Shown here: positions 1 to 7,697 of the stretch, piece by piece
Numbering within the stretch: position 1 is the stretch's first letter
Layout of the letters: the number at the start of each line of letters is the position of its first letter
NCBI GenBank assembly: GCA_003576845.1
Contig: QEVJ01000002.1
Location: 1 to 64,000, forward strand
Source: Planctomycetota bacterium
GTDB taxonomy: Bacteria > Planctomycetota > Planctomycetia > Pirellulales > PLA5
DNA: 64,000 bases
Reading direction: 5' to 3'
The notes under the pieces: model-generated
Databases searched by the model: none
Seen by the model: only the letters and a program-made list of their open reading frames with translations
Told to the model about the DNA's origin: nothing
Translations under genes and position numbers: made by a program

Positions 1-393
1 CCCAACCGTTCCATTCTCGCTGGATTCCGATCGACCAATTCACCCTAACCCGCTAGCCCAACCGACCACGAATTCCAATTCACGCTGAACCAGGACAGGG
101 CGTTTTTCAATTCCCGCGAGGTTTTCGCACGACTTGCGTTATCGCCTCGAAATGCGAAAAACTCACAAACCTCGGGAATATCGCAGTTTCGATCGTCAAA
201 GTGCTAGAAACTACTGCCTAAGGCCCTCGACGACATGCGCGTTCGTTACGATTCGGCCACCGCGATCCAGCCGTCACAATTACGTCCGCTAATGTTGGAG
301 CGGGCGCGTTGCTATCATTCGCGCGAGGTATCGGGGCGTTGGGCCCCCAGGGCACGGCGCCATTCGCTTGGCCTCGTTCATTAAGAGCCGGCG
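1..393. other. no gene recognised
   Basis: Open frames here are short and lack recognisable domains. I see no RNA gene, repeat or convincing promoter. Confidence 0.5.
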
Positions 394-687
394 TCAAATT
401 GCGTGGACTTCCAGCGCTCGCGGAATCAGCCGATCTTGATTGGACTTTCGCAATTGCGTCGCACCGGGAGAGGGCGGGGAGTGAGCTACGTCTCCGGCGG
501 CGTTCTTTGGCGAATCAACTGCGGCATCTCGAAGAGAGCCATTCTTGGATGCCAAGTACCAGACAGTCGGGACGACGGCAGCGAAAGCCACGACCGACGC
601 GATTGCCAACACTCCAAAGCGACATCGCGATCGCGACTCTTGCGGCACGATGTGTTTTGTGTCCAGGTCGGTCGCGAGCCGCATCAT
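394..687 (-). CDS. small single-pass membrane protein, hypothetical
   Basis: A 97-residue product whose function I do not recognise. It has one clear hydrophobic stretch around residues 24-46 (from FGVLAIASVV to VWYLASK) and a polar, proline/serine-rich tail. Its ATG overlaps the TGA of the upstream GYF_2-domain gene by four bases (ATGA), which suggests translational coupling. Alternatively the two frames were once a single GYF_2 plus transmembrane protein split by a frameshift: a GYF_2 domain, a linker and one membrane segment is a common planctomycete arrangement. The sequence alone cannot separate these two options. Confidence 0.45.
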   Translation of the reverse strand: MMRLATDLDTKHIVPQESRSRCRFGVLAIASVVAFAAVVPTVWYLASKNGSLRDAAVDSPKNAAGDVAHSPPSPGATQLRKSNQDRLIPRALEVHAI

Positions 688-1010
688 TTCAGCAATCGTG
701 AGCCCGGCCGAGTAGCTTTGGACGTAGCGCTACTATCCAACGACTCTCGAATACAGGACGCGGCGAATTCATCAGCATCTTGACTTTGGACCGTACTCGC
801 AACGGAAAAGGTTGAATCGTCAAGATTGGCATTACGTTTTTGCAGGCGGACGCCTTTGAGACGTTCTGCCGGAACCCATTCGCCAGTTGATCCTTGGCGA
901 AGCTCATCGCCAATTGCGAGCGTTCCGTTCCGCGCGAGCCTTCGAACGTCAGCGGGAGTGAAGGGACCCTGCACTGCTCCGCGAACGCGGCAAAACCACT
1001 CGGCGGCCAT
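684..1010 (-). CDS. GYF_2 (DUF4339) domain protein
   Basis: A 108-residue product. Residues about 4-52 match the GYF_2 pattern: an aromatic start (EWFCRV), then GPFTPADVRRLARNG, and finally GEWVPAERL. In this family the small domain is thought to bind peptides and usually sits at the N-terminus of membrane proteins. The remainder (about 53-108) is polar and without recognisable fold. It overlaps the downstream membrane ORF by four bases, so the pair probably acts together or is one split gene. The start at 1010 is the only ATG before the domain. Confidence 0.6.
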   Translation of the reverse strand: MAAEWFCRVRGAVQGPFTPADVRRLARNGTLAIGDELRQGSTGEWVPAERLKGVRLQKRNANLDDSTFSVASTVQSQDADEFAASCIRESLDSSATSKATRPGSRLLK

Positions 1011-1105
1011 CGTCTACCTCGGCTTGAACGGGTACATATATGAAACCCGAACCGGAGGAGGCTTCAACTCAACGAGCGGGTCCGAGGGGAACTTTCTTAG
1101 GCTCT

Positions 1106-2869
1106 CTACGAGGTTTGTGTGCCAAGCACGCCCTCCGCCAGCCGCGTCGTTTCTTCGTCGTCATTGTCCCACAGGTCCTTGAGATTTCGCCGAATTCGCC
1201 GCTCGGCCGTCTTTAGATAGTACCGCGCCGTCGCCAGCTCGCTCGCTTTGCGCTCCGCATCCGCGTGGTGATCGCCCACGAGTTGCTCCAGCCGGGCGAG
1301 AACGCAGCGGCTCACGTACAACTCCGTCGCCGCGTCCGCTACGCGGGCGAGTTGATACTGCCGCTCCAAGATCGATTCCCGATACGTCGCCAACAGCCGC
1401 GTCATCTGCAAACCGAAATGCCCGATCGCACTCGCCAACCGCGCCGCGTCCCCTTCGAGTTCCGCGCCGTGCACCGGCACGTCCGGCGACGAAACGAGCG
1501 ACCCAAGCTGCCGCGCCGCGAAGTTGCCGAGCCGCGCAAGGTTTGAGAGTGGCTTCGACATCGCCTTCTGCACGTCCTGCAACTCCATGCCCACCGCCCG
1601 CAGACCGACGAGCGCGATGAACGGCCGCAGCACGTCGTTCGAGCCTTCGCCGACCGTGTTGATCCGGGCGTCGCGAATCATCCGCTCAAAGGGTTGATCG
1701 GCAAAATACGCCATGCCGCCGTGAATCTGAAACGTGTCGTCGAGTATCCGCCACAACACTTCCGTGGCGAACACCTTGAGCATCGCCGTTTCGAGCATGT
1801 ACTCGGCGACGCCCGCGTCGATGAGGGCCGCGGTCTGATACGTCGCGGCTTCCATCGCATACACGCCTGCCGCCATATAGGCCAGCTTCTCCTTGACCAG
1901 CTCGAACGAGCCGATCTTCTCGCCAAACTGCACGCGCTCGTTGGCATAGGCCCGCGACCGCGCAAGGCAGTATTTCGCCGCGCCGGTGCAACTCGCCCCG
2001 AACGTCGTGCGGCCGAAGTCGAGCACGGTAAGCGCGATCTTCAGCCCCTTGCCGACTTCGCCCAGCACGTTCTCGCTCGGCACGAACATGTCGCGAAACG
2101 CCAGCCGGCTCGTCACCGTCCCCCGAACGCCCATCTTCGGCATTCGGGCTTCCGTTACGTCGAACCCTGGCATGTCCGGCGAGACCAGAAACGCCGTCAC
2201 CTTCGTCTCGCTCGAATCGGCAACCGGCGTGCGGGCCATCACGGTCAGCGCCTTGGCAATCGAACCGTTCGTGATGTACCGCTTCTCGCCACGGAGCACA
2301 TATCCGCGGCCGTCGCCCGTCGGCGTGGCGGTCGTTTGCACGTTGGCGGCGTCGCTGCCTGCGTCCGGTTCGGTCAAGGCGAACGCGCTGAGCCACTCGC
2401 CCGTCGCCAGCTTCGGGAGCCACGTCGCCTGCTGCTCGGGCGTGCCGAACAGCACGATCGACCGCGGTCCGATCGAGTGGTGGGCGTTGACGAACAGAGC
2501 CGTGCTGCCGCAATGCCCTCCGAGCACCTCGATCAAGCGGCAGTATTGCGTTTGCGTTAGCTCCAGCCCGCCGCACGACTTCGGCAAACACGCCCCGAGC
2601 ACGCCGAGCTTGCCCAAGCCGGCAACCACGCGGTCGGGAATGTTGGCATCCCGGTCGATCGCCGCGGCATTCACCTCTTCGCGGCAAAATCGCCGCAGCT
2701 CCTCGACCCGCGCGTCGTTCGCCTCGTCGCGATCGGCCGGATAGGGCGCGAGCTTGTCCGACAAATGCAAGCCGAAGTACAAACCTCCGGCAAAGCTCAC
2801 GTTCTTCAGGCGATCGCCGAACAGCGCTTCCGCCTCGGCCATCTGTTTATCGCGGTCGGGCCTCTTCAT
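1106..2869 (-). CDS. acyl-CoA dehydrogenase, long-chain type with C-terminal extension
   Basis: A 587-residue flavoprotein of the acyl-CoA dehydrogenase family, which oxidises acyl-CoA to trans-2-enoyl-CoA in fatty acid beta-oxidation. The N-terminal helical domain is followed by the FAD/substrate motifs ALTEPDAGSDAANVQT and RGEKRYITNGS and the C-terminal signature QIHGGMAYFADQPFERMIRDARI with VGEGSNDVLR. About 150 residues follow the core, as in the VLCAD/ACAD9-like branch, which is longer than the usual ~380-residue enzymes. The open frame extends 113 codons upstream, but that part is arginine-rich and unrelated to the family; MKRPDRDKQ at 2869 gives the family-like N-terminus. The acyl chain length used cannot be read from the sequence. 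Confidence 0.9.
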   Translation of the reverse strand: MKRPDRDKQMAEAEALFGDRLKNVSFAGGLYFGLHLSDKLAPYPADRDEANDARVEELRRFCREEVNAAAIDRDANIPDRVVAGLGKLGVLGACLPKSCGGLELTQTQYCRLIEVLGGHCGSTALFVNAHHSIGPRSIVLFGTPEQQATWLPKLATGEWLSAFALTEPDAGSDAANVQTTATPTGDGRGYVLRGEKRYITNGSIAKALTVMARTPVADSSETKVTAFLVSPDMPGFDVTEARMPKMGVRGTVTSRLAFRDMFVPSENVLGEVGKGLKIALTVLDFGRTTFGASCTGAAKYCLARSRAYANERVQFGEKIGSFELVKEKLAYMAAGVYAMEAATYQTAALIDAGVAEYMLETAMLKVFATEVLWRILDDTFQIHGGMAYFADQPFERMIRDARINTVGEGSNDVLRPFIALVGLRAVGMELQDVQKAMSKPLSNLARLGNFAARQLGSLVSSPDVPVHGAELEGDAARLASAIGHFGLQMTRLLATYRESILERQYQLARVADAATELYVSRCVLARLEQLVGDHHADAERKASELATARYYLKTAERRIRRNLKDLWDNDDEETTRLAEGVLGTQTS

Positions 2870-3343
2870 CGTGTTATCCGCAAGTGTGGTCGGCCGCAAA
2901 AAAATGCGGCGAACGAATGTGCGTGATCGCGCGAATCGGCGCGATGCAATGAATCGTGCGCGGCAGCCTATCCCATGTCCGTCGTCACGGTCTAGGGGAG
3001 AACCGTTGGAGCGGAGCCGCGCCGGGGCGAACAAATCGAGCACGGGGCACGGCATTTGCCCGTGATGACTTGCCCGAGCGGCATAGGTATACTTAAAGTA
3101 TAGGCCCCATCTCACCAAAGTCCGCGGCGGGCCGCTCGCTTGCCGCGATTCAGAATACGCGTTCGGTTCTGCGCTTAAGCGCCCGCCGCAAGCCGCCCGC
3201 CGCGGCAAGACGCCGCGCGTGGCGCAACCTCGCTGAATCCGCTCTCAATAGAGGATCGTCACTCAAGCCACGCGGATCGTCCTATGACTCAATCCACCCT
3301 GCCCGCTAGTCCGGCGGCGAGTCGTGTCGCCCAGGAGCCGGCC
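2870..3343. other. intergenic region, divergent promoters expected
   Basis: This gap separates the minus-strand dehydrogenase from the plus-strand hemerythrin-like gene. I see no gene in it. The frame continuing from the dehydrogenase has non-family composition. Confidence 0.4.
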
Positions 3344-3799
3344 ATGGAACGCACGAACTACGCCTCGCTGTGCTTGATGGAGCACCAGATCATGCAGCAC
3401 GTCAAAGACGCGCTGCGGATCACGCTCGGGTGGGACGTCCGCTCGGTCGGACTCGCCCGCAAAGTGTCCAGCGTCCAGTTCACGATGCAATCGCTTCGCC
3501 GCCACCTCGAGCGCGTCATGAACCTCGAAGAGGAAGACGGTTACATGCGGAGCGTCCGCGAGCTCAAGCCGAACCTTTACGACCGCGTCGCAAACCTGCG
3601 GCTCGAACATCAAGAGTTCCGCCGCACCCTGGAGTCGCTCTTGCCCGCGCTCGAAAAAGTGAACCCCAGCGACGAAGATCGGTTCGACGAAGTCTGCGCC
3701 GAACTCAACGCCTTCCTCGCCCGCATCGACCGCCACGACAAGCAAGAGACGGAACTGCTGCAGACGGCGTTTTACGACGACATCGGCGGTGAGGGGTGA
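3344..3799 (+). CDS. hemerythrin-like (HHE) domain protein
   Basis: About 151 residues forming the HHE four-helix bundle, which in this family binds a di-iron centre and O2, NO or iron. Candidate ligands are spread in the usual order: CLMEHQIMQHV, LRRHLERVMNLEEEDGY, LRLEHQEFRRTL and IDRHDKQETELLQTAFYDDIGG. I placed the start at 3344 because AGGAG lies six bases upstream. An in-frame ATG at 3284 would add 20 low-complexity residues without a good ribosome site. It stands alone between divergent or convergent neighbours, so its partner is unknown. Confidence 0.8.
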   Translation: MERTNYASLCLMEHQIMQHVKDALRITLGWDVRSVGLARKVSSVQFTMQSLRRHLERVMNLEEEDGYMRSVRELKPNLYDRVANLRLEHQEFRRTLESLLPALEKVNPSDEDRFDEVCAELNAFLARIDRHDKQETELLQTAFYDDIGGEG

Positions 3800-3820
3800 G
3801 GTTGGTTACGGTTGTCGTTG

Positions 3821-4138
3821 CTAAAGGCAACCGCCGTACACTGCGCAGACGAAGAACAAGCTATACCAAATCAGCGCGAAATACATTGCCAGCGGATAAA
3901 GCGACGTGATCGCGATTCGAACGATTCGAGGCAAATCGCGCGTCGCGTGCCAGCAGAAAAAGCCGCCGGCCGTGAGTGCGGTTGCTATCGCCGGCCAGAT
4001 GGAGATCGAAGGCAGATTCGCGCTATTGTCGAGGACGATGTAAAAACTCATTGCGGCGCAAGGTACGATCGCCGCTGCAAAGATTCGGCACAAACGCTTT
4101 CCATCACTTATCGTCGGTTGGATCGTTGTTCGATTCAT
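3821..4138 (-). CDS. small integral membrane protein, hypothetical
   Basis: A 105-residue product with about three hydrophobic segments (around residues 18-35, 43-63 and 76-100, the last from ITSLYPLAMYF to FFVCAVYG). Its start overlaps the stop of the upstream RluA-type gene by four bases (ATGA), so it is probably translated by coupling. I do not recognise the family. The membrane character and coupling make it more likely real than a chance frame. Confidence 0.6.
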   Translation of the reverse strand: MNRTTIQPTISDGKRLCRIFAAAIVPCAAMSFYIVLDNSANLPSISIWPAIATALTAGGFFCWHATRDLPRIVRIAITSLYPLAMYFALIWYSLFFVCAVYGGCL

Positions 4139-4827
4139 TCGACATCTCTTTCCGCGATCCCAAACTTCCGCCAGTTCGGCGGCAGCGGCGCAATGAACTC
4201 CAACAATTCGTGCGTCACCGGATGCACGAGTTCCAGCCGCCGTCCGTGCAGCGCAATCCCCTGGGGAAACGGCTGCTTCGACCCGTACTTCCGGTCACCG
4301 AGGATCGGATGTCCCGCGTGCGACAGTTGGACGCGAATCTGATGCTTGCGGCCCGTCTCTAGTCGGACTTCCACCAGTGTCGCTTTACCGAGCGTTTTCA
4401 TCCGCCGATACGCCAGCACGGCCCGCTTCGACCCGGGCGCGTTCTCCTTGACCACGCCCATTCGCTGCGCCCGGTCGTCGTGGGCGAGAAAGTCGACCAG
4501 CTTTCCTTTCGGACGCGCCAATTTCCCTTCGACGATCGCCCAGTAAGTCTTTTCGACGTCGCGGTCCCGAAACTGGTCCGTCAACCGCGCCGCCGCCTTG
4601 GACGTTTTTGCGAGCAGCAGCACGCCCGACACCGGCGTGTCCAGCCGGCTCACCACGCCCAAGTACACGTTTCCCGGCTTATTGTCGCGGTGCTTCACAT
4701 AGCTGCGGGCCATCGACAGCACGCTCGCCCGGTTGTCCGTTACGCCCATCGTCGGCACGTCCGGCGGCTTGGCGATCACCAACAGGTGATTGTCTTCATA
4801 CAAAATGGCGAACGGCGCTCGGGCCAT
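4135..4827 (-). CDS. RluA-family pseudouridine synthase
   Basis: About 230 residues. Members convert specific uridines of rRNA or tRNA to pseudouridine. The catalytic aspartate motif is visible as SRLDTPVSGVLLLAKT (usually HRLDxxTSG), preceded by ILYEDNHLLVIAKPPDVPT and followed by EKTYWAIVEG and the C-terminal TGRKHQIRVQLSHAGHPILGDRKYG. No S4 domain is present. I chose the ATG at 4827 because AAGGAA lies about seven bases before it. An upstream in-frame ATG at 4881 would add 18 basic residues. The target site cannot be assigned from sequence. Confidence 0.92.
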   Translation of the reverse strand: MARAPFAILYEDNHLLVIAKPPDVPTMGVTDNRASVLSMARSYVKHRDNKPGNVYLGVVSRLDTPVSGVLLLAKTSKAAARLTDQFRDRDVEKTYWAIVEGKLARPKGKLVDFLAHDDRAQRMGVVKENAPGSKRAVLAYRRMKTLGKATLVEVRLETGRKHQIRVQLSHAGHPILGDRKYGSKQPFPQGIALHGRRLELVHPVTHELLEFIAPLPPNWRKFGIAERDVE

Positions 4828-5092
4828 GTAAGTTCCTTCGCGCTCCGCTCGAAAGCGCGGCCGCATGGGTGCAGGGGTCAAGATGCCCGGGCCGTTGCAT
4901 ACCCCCGCTCCAGGCCGGGGCCGTAGTTCGCCCGACAGACCGTTTCACTGTATATTAACAGGCCAAAACCGCCCCGCTCACCCTGGCCGTGTCGCATTCG
5001 TCCCGTTTTGGCAATCTATTGGTTAGGGCGCGGCGGTCGCACGTCCCAATTCGTTCATTTCCCAAATCAGATTCGAACCTGGCGAGGCTCGC

Positions 5093-7354
5093 GTGAGCGA
5101 TGCACGACGCCCAGAGCCCGCGGCGGAAAACGCCGGCGACGCGGCCAGCGACCCGCATGCGCCCGCCACGCGCCCCACGCCTTCGCGTCCCGGTCCGCTG
5201 GCGGCCTGGATGCATCGCTCGCCCCACGGCTCCGTGGAACATACCGAAGCGCCATCGGGCGAATCGACGGCCGCATCGCGCGACGCCAAAGAACCGCCAC
5301 AGCCGCGCCGCGCCGCCGACGCCACATTCGACTACGCCCCCGTTGGCATCATGCATCTCGACAAGCGCGGCGAACCGACCCGCGTTAACCAGGAACTCTG
5401 CGAGTTGCTCGGACTCGCCGCCCGCGACCTCATCGGCCGGCCGCTCGCCGCCGCGCTGCATCCCGACGACGCCGCCCGTTGCACGAGCGGCCTGCATCGC
5501 CTCGTCACCGGGCGGAGTGCCTCGTTCGTTCTCGAACAGCGGATGCGCCGCCGCGAGGGCGACTGGCTCTGGACGCAAATGAATCTCGCGATCGTGCCCG
5601 GACGCGAAGGCGCCGAAGACTACGTCCTCGCCGTCGTCACCGACATCTCGCGCCAGAAGCGCGCCGAAGAAACCGCCCGCCAGACGAACGAACGCCTCGA
5701 TTTCGTCATTAACCGTGCGCCCTTGGTCCTCTGGGCGATCGATCGCCACGGCATCTTCACGATGTCCCGCGGCGCCGGGCTCATGGCGCTCGGCCTCGGC
5801 GCCGGCGATGCCGTCGGGCGCTCGGTTTTCGAGATGTACGGCGAGTTTCCCGATCTCGTCGCCAACATCCGCCGCGGATTGGGCGGAGAAACGCTCTCCT
5901 TCGTCGCCCGGATCGGCGCCCTGGCCTACGACGTCTTCCTGATGCCGATTCGCGACGAGCTCGGCGAAATCAACGGCGTCATCGGCGTCGGAACCGACAT
6001 GACGACCCGCCAGCGGTACGCCGACGAACTCGCACACCGTGCGGAATTCGATCGGATTCTCTCGGGCATTTCCTCGCGGTTCATCAACTGCGAAATCCCC
6101 GAAGTCGATCCCGTTATCCGCGCGGCCATCGAAGAAGTCGGCACGGTCTGCCGGGTCGACCGCGACTACGTCTTTCAGCTTCGCGAGGACGGCGCGGCCG
6201 ACATGACCCACGAATGGTGCGCGCCAATCTGCGGCCCGATCGCTCCGCGGTTTCAGGGATTTCGCCTCGATAAGGAAGTCGCCTGGTTGGCCCAATCGCT
6301 CGCCAAGCTCGAAGCGGTCCACGTGCCGAAGGTCGGCGACCTGCCGCGCAAGGCCCAGGCGGAGCGCAAGCGCCTCGAAGCCCGCGGCGTGAAGTCGCTC
6401 CTCGTCGTGCCGATGGCGATTCGCGGACGGCTCGTCGGGTTCGTTGGATTCGAGCGGCTCGAAATCAACAAAGCCTGGACCGACGAAGAAATCGTGCTCC
6501 TCACGCTCTTTGGCGAAATCCTCGCCAACGCCCTCGAACACAAGCGCAATCGCATCGACCTCCTGCACGCCCGGCAGGAGCTGGAATCGCGCGTCGCCGA
6601 ACGCACGGCCGAGCTGTCGGCCGCCAACGTCAGCCTGCGGCAGCAAATCGCCGAGCGACGCCGCGTCGAATCCGACCTCCGCGGCCAGCAGCAGTTGATG
6701 GAGCAACTCCTCGCCGCCCACGAACGCGACCGCCAACTCGTGGCCTACGAAATTCACGACGCGATCGTCCAGGACATCGCCGCCGCCATGATGCACGTCG
6801 AAGCCTATCACGACGCCTGCCGATCCGCGCCGGGCGCCGTGCAGCAACGGCACGACGACGCCGTGCAACGGGCCATCGCCCTGCTCCGGTCGACGATCGA
6901 CGAATCGCGGCGGCTCATTTCCGGCTTGCGGCCGCCGATCATCGACGAAATGGGCGTGGTCGCCGCGATCGAATACCTCGTCGGCGAGCAGCCCCGCGGC
7001 GGCTCGGTCCCGGTGACCTTCAGCCACGACGTCCGGTTCGAGCGGCTCGCCCCACTGTTGGAAGGTGGCATCTATCGGATCGTTCAGGAAGCCCTCGCCA
7101 ACGTCCAGCGGCACAGCGCCGCGCCTCGGGCGGAAGTCCGGCTCTGGCACGAAGACGACCGTGTCTACCTCGAAGTCCGCGATTGGGGCGTCGGCTTCGA
7201 CCCCAACCAGGTCACCGAGCACCGCCTTGGCCTCCGCGGCATCCGCGAACGCGCCCGCCTCCTCCGCGGCAATGCCGAAGTCGACAGCGCCCCCGGCAAG
7301 GGAACGGCCATTCGCGTCAGCCTGCCGATCGCGCCCTCGATGACGTTTCAATAG
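5093..7354 (+). CDS. PAS-PAS-GAF sensor histidine kinase (NarL/DegS-type)
   Basis: A 753-residue kinase without membrane segments. After a disordered, proline/arginine-rich N-terminus come PAS 1 (about 77-190, FDYAPVGIMHLDKRGEPT...), PAS 2 (about 203-310) and a GAF domain (about 325-480, with VKSLLVVPMAIRGRLVGFVGFE). Then there is a coiled coil (about 485-545), a HisKA_3 phosphoacceptor (YEIHDAIVQDIAAAMMH, phospho-His about 555) and a HATPase domain with EALANVQRHS, VRDWGVGFDP and GLRGIRERARLL. HisKA_3 kinases normally pair with NarL-type regulators, but none is adjacent. The start is a GTG. It probably senses a soluble or redox signal through PAS/GAF; the ligand is unknown. Confidence 0.92.
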   Translation: MSDARRPEPAAENAGDAASDPHAPATRPTPSRPGPLAAWMHRSPHGSVEHTEAPSGESTAASRDAKEPPQPRRAADATFDYAPVGIMHLDKRGEPTRVNQELCELLGLAARDLIGRPLAAALHPDDAARCTSGLHRLVTGRSASFVLEQRMRRREGDWLWTQMNLAIVPGREGAEDYVLAVVTDISRQKRAEETARQTNERLDFVINRAPLVLWAIDRHGIFTMSRGAGLMALGLGAGDAVGRSVFEMYGEFPDLVANIRRGLGGETLSFVARIGALAYDVFLMPIRDELGEINGVIGVGTDMTTRQRYADELAHRAEFDRILSGISSRFINCEIPEVDPVIRAAIEEVGTVCRVDRDYVFQLREDGAADMTHEWCAPICGPIAPRFQGFRLDKEVAWLAQSLAKLEAVHVPKVGDLPRKAQAERKRLEARGVKSLLVVPMAIRGRLVGFVGFERLEINKAWTDEEIVLLTLFGEILANALEHKRNRIDLLHARQELESRVAERTAELSAANVSLRQQIAERRRVESDLRGQQQLMEQLLAAHERDRQLVAYEIHDAIVQDIAAAMMHVEAYHDACRSAPGAVQQRHDDAVQRAIALLRSTIDESRRLISGLRPPIIDEMGVVAAIEYLVGEQPRGGSVPVTFSHDVRFERLAPLLEGGIYRIVQEALANVQRHSAAPRAEVRLWHEDDRVYLEVRDWGVGFDPNQVTEHRLGLRGIRERARLLRGNAEVDSAPGKGTAIRVSLPIAPSMTFQ

Positions 7355-7697
7355 CCCGCCGTTTCAACGACTCGCCGCAGATCGCCCAAACGTTCCCGTC
7401 CCCGCCACGACCAGAGTCCGCGACGTTTCCTCCCTACTGTCCACCGCCCACCGCCGCTGCCCACTTGGCGGATCGGATTGCGGCCGAAGGCCCCGCCCGC
7501 TGACTGCCCGCATTCTCGCGCAAATCGCCAAGCGATTGCTCTGGTTTTCGCTTGAACCATTTGCTATGGTCCCCGCCCACGTCTCATTTCGTGCGCGTCA
7601 CGAGGGTGAGGTCGCGCGAACCTACGGCGGGAATCCCCCGTCGCACGTCGAAGCTCCGCGCACAACACCGCCGGACATTTCGGTTATCGAGGCACTC
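7355..7697. other. intergenic region with a weak heptad run
   Basis: No gene is supported. Around 7436-7470 there is a weak seven-base periodicity (ACTGTCC ACCGCCC ACCGCCG CTGCCCA), similar in style to the clearer heptad runs elsewhere in the window. The rest is unremarkable. Confidence 0.35.

Noticed and set aside
1686-2687. 333-codon minus-strand frame within the acyl-CoA dehydrogenase
   Set aside because: Arginine-rich shift of the dehydrogenase frame without domains.
4955-7351. 798-codon minus-strand frame opposite the PAS/GAF kinase
   Set aside because: Low-complexity Asp/Glu/Val-rich composition and no family motifs; the plus strand encodes a clear kinase.
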